A DNA stretch of 64,000 nucleotides, taken from NCBI RefSeq assembly GCF_022369515.1, contig NZ_CP059724.1:5828001-5892000 (forward strand). The letters run 5' to 3'. Positions 1-8,534 of the stretch are shown here, piece by piece (within the stretch, counting starts at the first letter, position 1; each line of letters opens with the position of its first letter). This stretch comes from Paenibacillus sp. 19GGS1-52. GTDB taxonomy: Bacteria; Bacillota; Bacilli; Paenibacillales; Paenibacillaceae. The position numbers and the translations under genes are program-made. The notes beneath the pieces are model-generated. The model did not search any database and had not been told where the DNA came from. It saw only the letters and a list, made by a program, of their open reading frames with translations.

Positions 1-358
1 AATGAAGTAGCTCGTCAATTCTTTTTCTGGCAATTTTATAATCCAACCCCCGGATCGCTGCTAAATACTCCAAAAACTCAACTGCATTTAAATGAGGGTA
101 TACCCCGAAATCCTGCGGCAAATAACCTAATATGCTTCGTACAACATTGGGTGATTCCTTGATATCGACTCCGTTCCAGCTCACTTTACCCGCAGTAGGT
201 TGTGTAATGGTTGATAAGATTCGCATCAATGTCGATTTACCTGCACCATTTGGCCCTAACAATCCCAAAATACCTGATTTGATCTCTAGTGATAAGTCGT
301 GAAGCCCGTAAAAATCTCCTTTATATTTTTTACTTACGTTTTGAATTATAAGTTCCAT
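1..358 (-). CDS. ABC transporter ATP-binding protein (partial, C-terminus outside window)
   Basis: N-terminal 119 residues of an ABC ATPase; the gene runs off the left edge. Translation from the ATG at 358 gives a Walker A (GLLGPNGAGKSTLMRIL, about residues 31-47) and a Q-loop region (GYLPQDFGVYP, about residues 80-90). The Walker B and signature motifs lie outside the window. The start is supported by AGGAGG a few bases upstream (plus strand cctcctg at 363-369). The pattern fits ATPases of ABC-2-type exporters (antibiotic, bacitracin-like or Na+ export), which usually sit beside a permease gene, but that neighbour is not visible. Codon use is more AT-rich than in the following genes. The substrate cannot be inferred. 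Confidence 0.9.
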   Translation of the reverse strand, partial: MELIIQNVSKKYKGDFYGLHDLSLEIKSGILGLLGPNGAGKSTLMRILSTITQPTAGKVSWNGVDIKESPNVVRSILGYLPQDFGVYPHLNAVEFLEYLAAIRGLDYKIARKRIDELLH

Positions 359-497
359 AAAAACCTCCTGTTAATTTTATGATGTATTGAATTTATAATA
401 AAATTTTAACTATATCATGACTTTCCATATTTTTGTATAAAGAATATGATTCATATCTATATTCTTTATATACGTGAATCCTTATATTCAAATCCCT

Positions 498-1913
498 CTA
501 CTCCAGCGTCCGCGCGAGTGTTGTCAGACGTTTCATTCCTTCACGCAGCACCGTTTCACTAGCGAACGAATAACTGAGGCGAATCCACGACTTCATCTCT
601 CCCAGCGGGTCCAGAATCTCACCGGGGATAAACGCGATGGACTGCTCCATGCTTTTGCGAAAAAGGGCTTCCACAGAGAGCGTCGCAGGCAGCTTCACCC
701 ACAAATTCAGCCCGCCCTGCGGAGCTGTCCACTCCCAGCCTGCCGCCGCCAACTCCTCCTCCATAATTTCCTTATGTACCTGAAGTGCAGTGCGCAACTT
801 ACCTAGATGCTGCTGCAAGCGCGGTGAGGTGTAATAATGCAGAAATATTTTCTGATTGAGCAGCGGAGTGCCGTTATCCGCCAGTGATTTGGCTGTGATC
901 AACCGCTCCATGAACGGGAAACGGCAGGCTACCGCACAGATCCGCAAGCCCGGAGCGACATATTTGCTGAAGCTGCTAATATAAATGACCCAGCCCTCCG
1001 TATCGTAGGCAAATAATGGCGTCGGCGGCTCCTCTACAAAATACATATCGCGAAAAGGATCATCCTCCACCAGCATACAGCGGTAGCGCTCGGCTAGTTC
1101 GACCAAGAGTTTGCGCTGACGCGCCGGAACCGAGTACCCGGTCGGATTATGGTGAGTAGGATTCATATAGAACATCCGCGGCTTATGCTTGCGCATTAAA
1201 GCTTCCACTTCCTCCAGATCATACCCCTGCGCAGTAATCTCAACTGGAACCAGCCGCGCACCCTCCCGCCGAAAAATATCCATAGCCACGCTGTAAGTCG
1301 GACGCTCCACCAGCACAGTGTCCATGGGTCCAAGCAGAATTCTGGCCACCAGATTAATCGCCTGCTGTGCGCCGGAGGTGATTAACAGCTCCGCGGCTGA
1401 CAGCTGCAGCCGATGATGCTGCCTGAAATGCTGACTCAGCGTCTCCCGCAGCTCTTCATCTCCTTGTACACTCGAATACGTCCCCATCACCTTCGGATAG
1501 AGGTCGAATACCTTTTTCACATAATCCGACAGAAAAAGGTTGGGCAGCAAATTGGGATCAATCAGCGCCTGTGAGAACTGGTATTTGGCCGGAATTCGCT
1601 GGATATCGGACAGCGGATTAGTCAGTTGATAAGAGGCAACCACAGCGCCCTCACCAACATCTGCAGGTAGCAGGCTGTCTGGGGACACATAATAGCCGGA
1701 TTTATCTTTTACATACACCTTCCCGTTCTCAGTCAGTGCTCTGTAAGCCTTAAATACCGTCAGCCGGTGCACCTTGGTTTCCTCAGCCAGCAATCGGATG
1801 GAAGGCAGCTTGTCATGCGCTCTCCACTCCCCCCGCTCGATACGGTTTAAGATAAACTCATACACTTGACGGAATAAGGGATGACTCTGCTCCATTCCAA
1901 CGGCTTTTTTCAT
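498..1913 (-). CDS. MocR/PdxR-type transcriptional regulator (GntR HTH + aminotransferase domain)
   Basis: A winged-helix GntR domain (about residues 7-75 from the start chosen here, with KLPSIRLLAEETKVHRLTV) is fused to a fold-type I PLP aminotransferase-like domain. The segment SSFSKYVAPGLRIC contains the expected PLP lysine, and NPTHHNPTGYS the substrate-loop signature. Family members sense PLP or amino-acid-related ligands and act as regulators, not enzymes. The frame is open to 1958, but ATG 1913 is preferred because AGAGGAG lies 9 nt upstream. The gene is divergent from a DMT exporter, a common MocR arrangement, so it probably controls that exporter and itself. A direct repeat in the intergenic region is a candidate operator. 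Confidence 0.9.
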   Translation of the reverse strand: MKKAVGMEQSHPLFRQVYEFILNRIERGEWRAHDKLPSIRLLAEETKVHRLTVFKAYRALTENGKVYVKDKSGYYVSPDSLLPADVGEGAVVASYQLTNPLSDIQRIPAKYQFSQALIDPNLLPNLFLSDYVKKVFDLYPKVMGTYSSVQGDEELRETLSQHFRQHHRLQLSAAELLITSGAQQAINLVARILLGPMDTVLVERPTYSVAMDIFRREGARLVPVEITAQGYDLEEVEALMRKHKPRMFYMNPTHHNPTGYSVPARQRKLLVELAERYRCMLVEDDPFRDMYFVEEPPTPLFAYDTEGWVIYISSFSKYVAPGLRICAVACRFPFMERLITAKSLADNGTPLLNQKIFLHYYTSPRLQQHLGKLRTALQVHKEIMEEELAAAGWEWTAPQGGLNLWVKLPATLSVEALFRKSMEQSIAFIPGEILDPLGEMKSWIRLSYSFASETVLREGMKRLTTLARTLE

Positions 1914-1971
1914 CAACTTAAGCTCCTCTGCGAATAACCTATTTATCGTATTGTACACGATTTCTGCGAGG

Positions 1972-1999
1972 ATCTGTTCTACTCTATGTAATCTGTTCT
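1972..1999. promoter_or_regulatory. Direct repeat ATCTGTTCT, candidate MocR operator
   Basis: Two perfect 9-bp direct repeats (1972-1980 and 1991-1999), start to start 19 bp, lie between the divergent MocR regulator and the DMT exporter. One copy sits near the -35 position of a possible regulator promoter (TGTACAAT on the minus strand). MocR regulators are known to bind spaced direct repeats, so an operator is a reasonable inference. No binding evidence exists in the sequence itself. Confidence 0.4.
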
Positions 2000-2074
2000 G
2001 TCTTCTCCCCTATATGATTAAACGAATTACCAATGGACTTCCGGTCTCAACCACATCATAAAGGGGAAATGAAC

Positions 2075-3019
2075 ATGATTCTTGTTGCCTATGCTCTCGT
2101 ATGTCTTATCTTCGGTACAACCTTTCTTGCGATCAAAATCGGCGTGGATGCCGGTGCGCCTCCCTTCTTCTCAGCGGGTCTGCGCTTTTTCGTGGCTGGT
2201 GCTGTTCTATTTCTCTGGATGGTCTGGAAACACAAAGCCAACTTTTCCCTACTGCTGCGCAAAGAACTGCTGTTTACCGGGGCTGCACTGACCTTCGGAA
2301 CCTTCTCTGCTCTGTACTGGGCTGAACAATATGTATCTTCGGGGCTCGCTGCAGTGCTGTCGGCCACCGGTCCAATCATGATTTTGTTGATGCAAGCCAC
2401 AGTTCTTCGGCAAAAAGCTTCGTCGATCTCGCTCTACGGCTGCATCATCGGCTTCATCGGTGTCCTGCTGCTAGTTCTGCCTAACCTAGCACTCGATGTT
2501 TCCCCGCTCTGGATTGTCGGCTGTGTTGTCGTTCTGATCGGAGAATGCTGCTATGCAGCAGGTGCCATCTATTCCAAAAAAGTAATTACCAGCATGCCCG
2601 AGGTGTCGCCCATCGCGCTCAATGCTGTTCAGATGATGTATGGTGGGTTGTTGCTGTCCATTTTGTCTATGGCTACAGAGAAGGTACACCCTGAGTTCCT
2701 CTTCTCGATCAAAACAGCGGGGTCGTTGCTCTATCTGACCGTGGTCGGTTCCATGGTTGGACATACACTATTCTATTGGCTCGTCGCCAAGACGAATCCG
2801 GTCTTCCCCTCTACGTGGCTCTATATTTCTCCTCCTATTGCTGTTGGCGTTGGCTTCCTGTTCTACTCGGAGACTGTCTCTTGGGTAACCCTGCTTGGAG
2901 TGTTCACGATCATTGGCGGAACCTTGCTGGTGAATGCTGCCGCCTTGAAGCAATTAATCCAGAAACCGCGGCCCAAGACAAAGACGGCTGATGCACTCCT
3001 TCCGAGGCAAGCAGAATAG
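2075..3019 (+). CDS. DMT superfamily (EamA) transporter
   Basis: Integral membrane protein of the drug/metabolite transporter superfamily with two EamA repeats and about ten hydrophobic segments. The N-terminal segment ILVAYALVCLIFGTTFLAIK has the GxTFxAIK pattern typical of YdcZ/RhaT-like exporters. The frame is open from 2033, but AAGGGG at 2061-2066 is best spaced (8 nt) from ATG 2075. ATG 2069 is too close to it. The gene is divergent from a MocR regulator, which suggests export of an amino acid, amine or PLP-related compound under that regulator. Substrate unknown. A basic tail (QKPRPKTKTADALL) follows the last membrane segment. Confidence 0.88.
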   Translation: MILVAYALVCLIFGTTFLAIKIGVDAGAPPFFSAGLRFFVAGAVLFLWMVWKHKANFSLLLRKELLFTGAALTFGTFSALYWAEQYVSSGLAAVLSATGPIMILLMQATVLRQKASSISLYGCIIGFIGVLLLVLPNLALDVSPLWIVGCVVVLIGECCYAAGAIYSKKVITSMPEVSPIALNAVQMMYGGLLLSILSMATEKVHPEFLFSIKTAGSLLYLTVVGSMVGHTLFYWLVAKTNPVFPSTWLYISPPIAVGVGFLFYSETVSWVTLLGVFTIIGGTLLVNAAALKQLIQKPRPKTKTADALLPRQAE

Positions 3020-3095
3020 AACTGTCGATAGTAAGCTGGAACGTGACTTCGGGTACGTGATGTCGGGCACGTGGCGTACTCTATTTGGTTTAACA

Positions 3096-3275
3096 TGAAT
3101 TTATGCCTCTAATTCTTCTATTTTCACGTTTTTCAAGAGATTATATTACAATTATGCTGTTAATTCTCTCCACTACGGCTGATTACTCTCATTCCCACCG
3201 ATTTAGAGGCATAAATGTCAGCTAAATCAGTCTCGCAGCGCAAACAGCCATAATTAACGGCAAAAATGGATGTTA
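3096..3275. repeat. Nested inverted-repeat element in a 557-bp gene-free gap
   Basis: The gene-free stretch 3020-3576 contains a 13-bp inverted repeat (TTTATGCCTCTAA at 3100-3112 and its complement TTAGAGGCATAAA at 3203-3215). Interlocked with it is a second imperfect pair (GCTGTTAATT near 3159 and AATTAACGGC near 3254). No ORF covers it. The layout resembles a small non-coding dispersed element, and similar motifs are common between Paenibacillus genes, but a single copy cannot prove mobility. The rest of the gap holds the ccpN promoter. Confidence 0.45.
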
Positions 3276-3429
3276 AATTTAAAGACATCCGCTCACCACG
3301 CTGAGGTATATGAGGATCTTAAGAACTATGTATAACAGTGCAAGCCACGGTCCTTTCCCGTAAAAGCACAGCGGAAGCATGCAAATTATTATATTTCTTA
3401 AAAACATTTGATATATGACGTACTATATC

Positions 3430-3458
3430 TTGCATTAATGACCACTATTGCGTATTAT
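3430..3458 (+). promoter_or_regulatory. Sigma-A-type promoter of the ccpN operon
   Basis: TTGCAT (3430-3435), a 17-bp spacer and TATTAT (3453-3458) match the housekeeping consensus at four and five of six positions. The promoter lies about 115 bp before the GTG start of ccpN and leaves a leader of roughly 110 nt. No other promoter of similar quality was seen in the gap. Confidence 0.55.
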
Positions 3459-3576
3459 ATAAGCATGCAAAGGGAAAAATATTCTAATATGACTCATATA
3501 TGAAAGGAGGAATCGGCATCCGGCGCTCCTTTCCTAATGAGGGTCACCTTGCTGTATTCGGAAGTGGAGGGAAACT

Positions 3577-4221
3577 GTGATCGAACTGACATCCCGTCAA
3601 TTGCAAATTATTGATATTGTAAAAAAAAGATCGCCGATTTCCGGCGAACAAATTGCCGAAAGCCTGCTTCTTAGCCGGCCCACGATCCGCTCCGATCTGT
3701 CGGTTCTGGTCATGCTTGAGTATATTGATGCCAAACCAAAGGTCGGGTATTTCCCCGGCAAAAAAGCCTCATCCGGCTTAGGCAGCAGTTATCTGCTGCA
3801 GGAAACCAAGGTCAAGGCTATTCAAAGCTTGCCTATTATTATCCGGGAGACCACAACGATTCAGGATGCGGTCGTTACCCTGTTTCTCCAGGATGTTGGC
3901 ACTCTTATTATTTGTGACGTAGACGGCAAGCTGACTGGTGTCGCTTCCCGCAAGGATTTCTTAAAGGTCACGCTTGGCAACCCCGGTGCTGTTTCCATGC
4001 CTGTAAGTATGGTCATGACGCGTCAGCCCAAGGTAGTGACGATATTCCCTGATGACACGGTGCTTGATGCTGCGCATAAGATGATTTTTCACGAGGTAGA
4101 CAGTTTGCCGGTGGTTGTTCCGAGCAGTGCAGAGGATGCCGGCACGAAGCTGGATGTGGTTGGGCGCCTAACGAAGACTTCCATCATAAAGCTTCTCCTC
4201 GAACTTGAACCCAAAGGATAA
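3577..4221 (+). CDS. ccpN: CcpN-type transcriptional repressor (HTH + two CBS domains)
   Basis: 214 residues, close to the 212 of B. subtilis CcpN. An N-terminal winged helix (about residues 1-60, SRQLQIIDIVKKRSPISGEQ) is followed by paired CBS domains (about 80-140 and 145-210, including PVSMVMTRQPKVVTI). CcpN represses gluconeogenic gapB and pckA in the presence of glucose; its CBS domains sense nucleotides. Start is GTG 3577 with GTGGAGG upstream. It is followed after 12 nt by the PPDK regulatory protein gene and then glpX, so the operon groups control of gluconeogenesis with its key phosphatase. Assignment rests on domain order and this neighbourhood. Confidence 0.9.
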   Translation: MIELTSRQLQIIDIVKKRSPISGEQIAESLLLSRPTIRSDLSVLVMLEYIDAKPKVGYFPGKKASSGLGSSYLLQETKVKAIQSLPIIIRETTTIQDAVVTLFLQDVGTLIICDVDGKLTGVASRKDFLKVTLGNPGAVSMPVSMVMTRQPKVVTIFPDDTVLDAAHKMIFHEVDSLPVVVPSSAEDAGTKLDVVGRLTKTSIIKLLLELEPKG

Positions 4222-4233
4222 CAGGAGGAATCA

Positions 4234-5040
4234 ATGAGCATGGAGGAACCTTCTCACTTCATTACGATATGCTCGGATTCTTTAGGAGATACGGCGGAGG
4301 CTGTCGTGCAGGCCGTCTTACACCAATTCCAGAATCAGCGTGTCACGATTAGACGATATGGCAATGTAAGACATGAAGACGAGCTTAGAAAGCTGATGGA
4401 AGAAGCGGCTAAGCATCAAGGCTTTGTCGCTTACACCCTGGTACAACCAGAGCTTAGGGAGATGATTCGCGAGGAATCCGTTCGTCTCGACCTGCGCATC
4501 GTAGATATTATGGGCCCGATGATGCAGACCTTTATCGACACTTTCGATGATGCTCCGCAAGCAAGACCGGGCCTGCTGCACCAGCTCGACGAGAACTATT
4601 TCCGCCGGATTGAAGCGATTGAATTCACCGTCGCCTGCGATGACGGGCGTGATCTTGGCGCTATGCTGAAGGCGGATATCGTACTCTTGGGCATGTCCCG
4701 TACCTCCAAGACGCCGCTCAGCATCTTTTTGGCCCATCGGGGTAAGAAAGTGGTCAACTATCCGATCGTACCGGAAATCGGCCCGCCGCACCAGTTGTTC
4801 AGCCTGCCGCCGAACCGACTGATCGGACTGACGATGGACCCGGAGCATATGCTGAAGATCCGTTCCGAACGCCTGAAGGTGCTGGGCTTGCCAGTAGGCT
4901 CCCAGTACGCAAGTCTTGCACGGATCATGGAAGAAATGGAATATGCCGCAGTGCTGTTCACCAAGCTAGACTGTCCTATCATCGACATCACTGACAAAGC
5001 TATTGAAGAAACCGCTGGGATTATTATGGGTTACATTTAA
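4234..5040 (+). CDS. Pyruvate, phosphate dikinase regulatory protein (DUF299, YqfL-like)
   Basis: 268 residues, the full length of the PPDK/PEP synthetase regulatory family, bifunctional serine/threonine kinases and phosphorylases that switch PPDK or PpsA off and on. The family P-loop-like motif is seen as GMSRTSKTPLSIFLAHRGKK (about residues 152-171), followed by NYPIVPE. Start ATG 4234 is preceded by AGGAGG. It lies 12 nt after ccpN and 42 nt before glpX in one operon; in B. subtilis yqfL also follows ccpN. The partner enzyme gene is not in the window. Confidence 0.93.
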   Translation: MSMEEPSHFITICSDSLGDTAEAVVQAVLHQFQNQRVTIRRYGNVRHEDELRKLMEEAAKHQGFVAYTLVQPELREMIREESVRLDLRIVDIMGPMMQTFIDTFDDAPQARPGLLHQLDENYFRRIEAIEFTVACDDGRDLGAMLKADIVLLGMSRTSKTPLSIFLAHRGKKVVNYPIVPEIGPPHQLFSLPPNRLIGLTMDPEHMLKIRSERLKVLGLPVGSQYASLARIMEEMEYAAVLFTKLDCPIIDITDKAIEETAGIIMGYI

Positions 5041-5082
5041 CCTCGGTAGAAATAATACAACATACAAGTGGAGGGATAAGCT

Positions 5083-6078
5083 ATGGAACGCGAATTGGCT
5101 CTTGAAATTGTACGGGTAACAGAACTGGGTGCTTTGGCTTCAGCCCGCTGGATTGGCCGGGGCGATAAGAATGCAGCTGATGATGCGGCTACAACCGCTA
5201 TCCGTTCCATGTTTGATTCCGTCTCCATTGATGGGACCGTAGTGATTGGCGAAGGCGAGATGGATGATGCGCCGATGCTCTATATCGGAGAAAGAGTTGG
5301 CAATAAGAAGGGTCCTTCGGTAGATGTCGCCGTTGATCCTCTAGAGGGCACAGAGGTAGTTGCTTGCGGACTGCATAACGCTCAATCTGTCATCGCTATT
5401 GCCGACAAAGGCAGCCTCCTCCATGCCCCTGATATTTATATGGAGAAGCTGGCCTGCGGCCCTGAACTGGCTGGCAAACTCCGTATTGAAGATTCTGTTG
5501 AGGTCACTCTGCAGAAAGCAAGTCTCATTACCGGCAAATCCCTCTCCGAGTTAACAGTGATGGTGCTGGACCGCAAGCGGCATGAAAAACTGATTGCCAG
5601 CCTGCGGCAGGCGGGTGTACGCATCAAACTGCTCGGACATGGCGACGTGGCCGGCGCAATTGCCGCAGCGCTGCCTGACAGTGATGTTGATCTGTACATG
5701 GGCTCGGGCGGAGCGCCTGAAGGCGTACTCGCCGCCGCTGCGCTGAAGTGCCTGGGCGGGGAAATGCAAGGAAAGCTGCTCCCTGAGGGTCCTTTCGAGA
5801 TGCAGCGTTGCCTGCAGATGGGTATCGCCAATCCGACACGAGTGCTGTACATGGAGGACATGGTCGGCACTGGCGACGTCATCTTCGCCGCAACCGGAGT
5901 CACTTCAGGTGAGTTCTTAAGCGGTGTTCGCTTTATCGGCAAAGAGCGGGCCGAGACGCATTCAGTAATCATGCGCGCGCAGAGTCGCACCATCCGCTAT
6001 ATCCGCAGCATTCATTTTCTTCCCGGCAAAGAAATACCGGATACCTGGACAGGTAGACAAAACGTAGCCTCCTTATAG
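5083..6078 (+). CDS. glpX: Class II fructose-1,6-bisphosphatase
   Basis: 331 residues matching GlpX. The metal-binding segments GEGEMDDAPMLYIGE (about residues 56-70) and DVAVDPLEGTEVVACG (about 80-95) are present, as is the GSGGAPEGVLAAAALKCLGG substrate-binding region (about 207-226). It hydrolyses fructose-1,6-bisphosphate to fructose-6-phosphate, the committed step of gluconeogenesis, in the cytoplasm with divalent metal. RBS GGAGGG precedes ATG 5083. It is the third gene of the ccpN operon and ends before a strong hairpin terminator at 6098-6150. Confidence 0.95.
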   Translation: MERELALEIVRVTELGALASARWIGRGDKNAADDAATTAIRSMFDSVSIDGTVVIGEGEMDDAPMLYIGERVGNKKGPSVDVAVDPLEGTEVVACGLHNAQSVIAIADKGSLLHAPDIYMEKLACGPELAGKLRIEDSVEVTLQKASLITGKSLSELTVMVLDRKRHEKLIASLRQAGVRIKLLGHGDVAGAIAAALPDSDVDLYMGSGGAPEGVLAAAALKCLGGEMQGKLLPEGPFEMQRCLQMGIANPTRVLYMEDMVGTGDVIFAATGVTSGEFLSGVRFIGKERAETHSVIMRAQSRTIRYIRSIHFLPGKEIPDTWTGRQNVASL

Positions 6079-6097
6079 TTTAAGAGTCTTTCATAGG

Positions 6098-6150
6098 AAA
6101 GGGGATGTTCCGCCAGCCAGAATTATGGCCTGCGGGACATCCCCTTTCTT
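6098..6150. terminator. Bidirectional terminator between glpX and the stress-protein gene
   Basis: A 16-bp stem (AAAGGGGATGTTCCGC pairing with GCGGGACATCCCCTTT, one G-U pair) is followed by a T-rich run. The A-rich left side lets it also serve the convergent minus-strand gene that ends at 6160. Confidence 0.85.
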
Positions 6151-6159
6151 ATAATCCAT

Positions 6160-6891
6160 TCAGTCATCAGTCTCCTCAACCGCGCCTGTCATCCCCGGCC
6201 TGTGGATATCATGCTCTGCTCTGTCCCCAGTCAATTCAGGTTCAGGTGCGATACCGAGACCATCATCCTTTCTGTCTTCCAGTCCTGAGCCGTTAAAGGA
6301 AGCCTCTACTGTGTTCTTAACAGAATTGCCCGCAGCTACCTCTACCTGCACATTACGGTCGCCCTCTCCCCCTGCGGCGTTATCACTTTTGCCCTCAAAA
6401 CGATCTCCATTCAGGGAATGATATTGCTTGAAAATACGATAGACATCCTGTTCATGCTCACCTTTCGCCTCCACCATTACAAGAATGTGGCCTTGGCCCA
6501 CATACCGGTCATAACTTTCCGCCTCATCTTCTGGAATGCCTAGCCCGACCAGACCTCCGACCAAACCTCCAGTCCCCACACCCACGGCTACTCCAGCCAA
6601 AGTGGCTGCTATTGGCCCAGCGGCAATAATAGGCCCGATCCCGGGAATCGCCAAAGCGCCAATACCCACCAATAACCCTGTTAGTCCTCCCAGTAGACCG
6701 CCTGTTGTAGCTCCTGAAGCCATTCCTTCAGGTGCCTTTGTCCCTGTATCCTCATGGATGGAGTTAGAATCTTTTTTATTTTTGGTGATTACGGAGATAT
6801 CATCTGAGCGGAACCCATGACGCTTTAATTCCTCAATCGCCCGTGAAGCATCAGGTTCTGCAGTGAAAACACCCACAATTTTCTTATCCAT
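6160..6891 (-). CDS. General stress protein 17M-like protein with glycine-rich membrane segment
   Basis: 243 residues from ATG 6891 (AGGAGG 8 nt upstream; the longer open frame to 6966 lacks a good RBS). Residues 1-45 (KKIVGVFTAEPDASRAIEEL) match the N-terminal domain of general stress protein 17M/YflT. A Gly/Ala-rich hydrophobic region (about 60-125) and a second alpha/beta strand region (GQGHILVMVEAKGEHEQDVY) follow, then an acidic low-complexity tail. Function unknown; such proteins are often sigma-B controlled in bacilli. A weak sigma-B-like motif lies upstream at 6926-6952. Confidence 0.75.
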   Translation of the reverse strand: MDKKIVGVFTAEPDASRAIEELKRHGFRSDDISVITKNKKDSNSIHEDTGTKAPEGMASGATTGGLLGGLTGLLVGIGALAIPGIGPIIAAGPIAATLAGVAVGVGTGGLVGGLVGLGIPEDEAESYDRYVGQGHILVMVEAKGEHEQDVYRIFKQYHSLNGDRFEGKSDNAAGGEGDRNVQVEVAAGNSVKNTVEASFNGSGLEDRKDDGLGIAPEPELTGDRAEHDIHRPGMTGAVEETDD

Positions 6892-6925
6892 ATCGTTTGC
6901 CTCCTGATTTAGTGATTGAATTAGT

Positions 6926-6952
6926 TTGCCCTGTTTCATTGCAAAATTAACC
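6926..6952 (-). promoter_or_regulatory. Weak sigma-B-like promoter motif
   Basis: On the minus strand GGTTAA and GGGCAA are separated by 15 bp, about 35 bp upstream of the stress-protein start. The sigma-B consensus is GTTTAA and GGGTAT, so each box matches only partly. Reported because the gene family is stress-related; alone it is weak. Confidence 0.2.
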
Positions 6953-7154
6953 AAGGAATTCAACACTAAAATTCGCCATTATTCACCTAACTACGTTAAG
7001 TTGAAGTCATCTTAGCTTTCATCAATTTCGCCTAAAATGCCTCTTTGTTAATCCTTTGAGAACATTTGCCTTAAGCGCATTACAGATATTCTAAAAGGAG
7101 CTATACTCCCATTAGATATGTGAACAAAAGCAACATATATAAGGAGGCATAATC

Positions 7155-7466
7155 ATGAATATGCGTTTGAAGGTTCTGAAGAAGCATCTCTTCTTCTGCT
7201 GTAGTGAACACTGTAATAATCAAGATGTCGAGGAAGTTATGCAGACGTTCAAGGAACAACTTGTGGAGAAAGGCATCAATAAAACAGTCAAAATCAACAA
7301 AAGCAGCTGTCTTGGCCTTTGCGGCAACGGTCCTTTTGTTATTGTGTACCCAGATGGTATTTGGTATTACAACGTAACTACTGATGATGTTGAGCGAATT
7401 GTAGAAGAGCATTTGATCAATGGAGTGCCTGTGGAGGAACTGGTTATGTTGAAGATGGAAGCCTGA
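7155..7466 (+). CDS. Thioredoxin-like [2Fe-2S] ferredoxin domain protein
   Basis: 103 residues with four cysteines set as in NuoE-like/CbiW-type thioredoxin-fold ferredoxins: CCSEHC near residues 15-20 and SSCLGLCGNGPFVIVYPDG near residues 51-69. Such small proteins carry a [2Fe-2S] cluster and transfer electrons in redox or cofactor enzymes. AAGGAGG precedes ATG 7155. The gene stands alone between a minus-strand stress protein and an AraC regulator, and ends at a terminator, so its redox partner is not identifiable. Confidence 0.85.
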   Translation: MNMRLKVLKKHLFFCCSEHCNNQDVEEVMQTFKEQLVEKGINKTVKINKSSCLGLCGNGPFVIVYPDGIWYYNVTTDDVERIVEEHLINGVPVEELVMLKMEA

Positions 7467-7504
7467 TATTCGCTAATTCATTTATGCTACCCAGGAAATT
7501 ATGG

Positions 7505-7539
7505 AAGTCCCTTCTCTATTTTAGAGGATGGGGCTTTTT
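7505..7539 (+). terminator. Terminator of the ferredoxin gene
   Basis: Imperfect stem with one bulge (AAGTCCCTTCTCTA pairing with TAGAGGATGGGGCTT) followed by TTTTT. It starts 38 bp after the ferredoxin stop codon. Confidence 0.65.
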
Positions 7540-7616
7540 GCATGTTATCCGTCTTTTAAAGGTATAATGGAGATTACTCTTGAACAACCTTGTTCAGAAA
7601 AGAGGCTGAAGCAGCC

Positions 7617-8468
7617 ATGGCTATATTTCATTATAATTCCGAACGTCCTTTCCGTGGCAATCCCGATTTACACCTTCATTATTGGGGTCAGGAGCAGTGT
7701 GCTCCAGGGCACTCGGTTGGACCCGGTGTACGTGACTTATACAAAATTCATTTTATTCATGGAGGAACCGGCACCGTTTCTGTCGGAGAACATTCCTATA
7801 CCCTGCGGGCTGGTCAGGCTTTTCTGACCTATCCCCATATCGTTACTTTCTATGCAGCAGACCACTCTGATCCCTGGAATTATTCATGGGTGGCTTTTAC
7901 TGGCGAACAGGTCGAATTTATGTTGTCCAAAACCTCTTTGTCGCCGGAGCAACCCGTCTTTCCAATGGACGAACACTTGATGCCAAGTCTGTACGAACGA
8001 CTAATCCAAGCGGCAGAGCCAACAGATTGTCTTGATTTGCCATTAAAAGCGCTTATGTATGAGTTCTTTTCTCTATTACTGCAGACCGTGCCAGCCGCAC
8101 CTGATATCCTTCCTTTACCAAAGCAAAAAAGTATTTACGTTGAGCAATGTCTCCACTTCCTGCATGCCCATTATTGCGAGAACGTTACGGTAGAGATGAT
8201 GTCTGCAACGCTAAAACTGGATCGAAAATATTTATCAACCCTCTTCAAACGGACCATTGGCCTGCCTCCGCAGCAGTATTTATTGAACTTTCGGGTCGCC
8301 AAAGCCTGCGAGTTGCTGACAGAAACCACATGTACGATTGGTGAGATTTCACGCTCTGTCGGCTATCAGGACCCCTTGCTATTCTCGCGTATGTTTAAGA
8401 AGGTACGAGGCTGCTCACCCAAGGAATATCGTCTCCGTCATCTCCACAAAGAAGACATTGTTCTATAA
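7617..8468 (+). CDS. AraC family transcriptional regulator
   Basis: 283 residues with an N-terminal cupin sensor (about residues 1-150; HYWGQEQCAPGHSVGPGVRD and FLTYPHIVTFYAAD) and a C-terminal AraC double HTH (about 185-280; ATLKLDRKYLSTLFKRTIG and ISRSVGYQDPLLFSRMFKK). The frame is open from a TTG at 7590, but ATG 7617 with GAGG 11 nt upstream is favoured. This architecture is typical of regulators of sugar utilisation genes (MsmR/RhaR-like). The aldo/keto reductase at 8683 lies downstream on the same strand, 214 bp away, with repeat hairpins between, so it may be a target but not clearly co-transcribed. Confidence 0.88.
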   Translation: MAIFHYNSERPFRGNPDLHLHYWGQEQCAPGHSVGPGVRDLYKIHFIHGGTGTVSVGEHSYTLRAGQAFLTYPHIVTFYAADHSDPWNYSWVAFTGEQVEFMLSKTSLSPEQPVFPMDEHLMPSLYERLIQAAEPTDCLDLPLKALMYEFFSLLLQTVPAAPDILPLPKQKSIYVEQCLHFLHAHYCENVTVEMMSATLKLDRKYLSTLFKRTIGLPPQQYLLNFRVAKACELLTETTCTIGEISRSVGYQDPLLFSRMFKKVRGCSPKEYRLRHLHKEDIVL

Positions 8469-8534
8469 AAAGCTTCCTTGCTGACATACGCTTCACTCTG
8501 TTCTTTCGCTACAATTAGAACGTAGCAACCGCTC

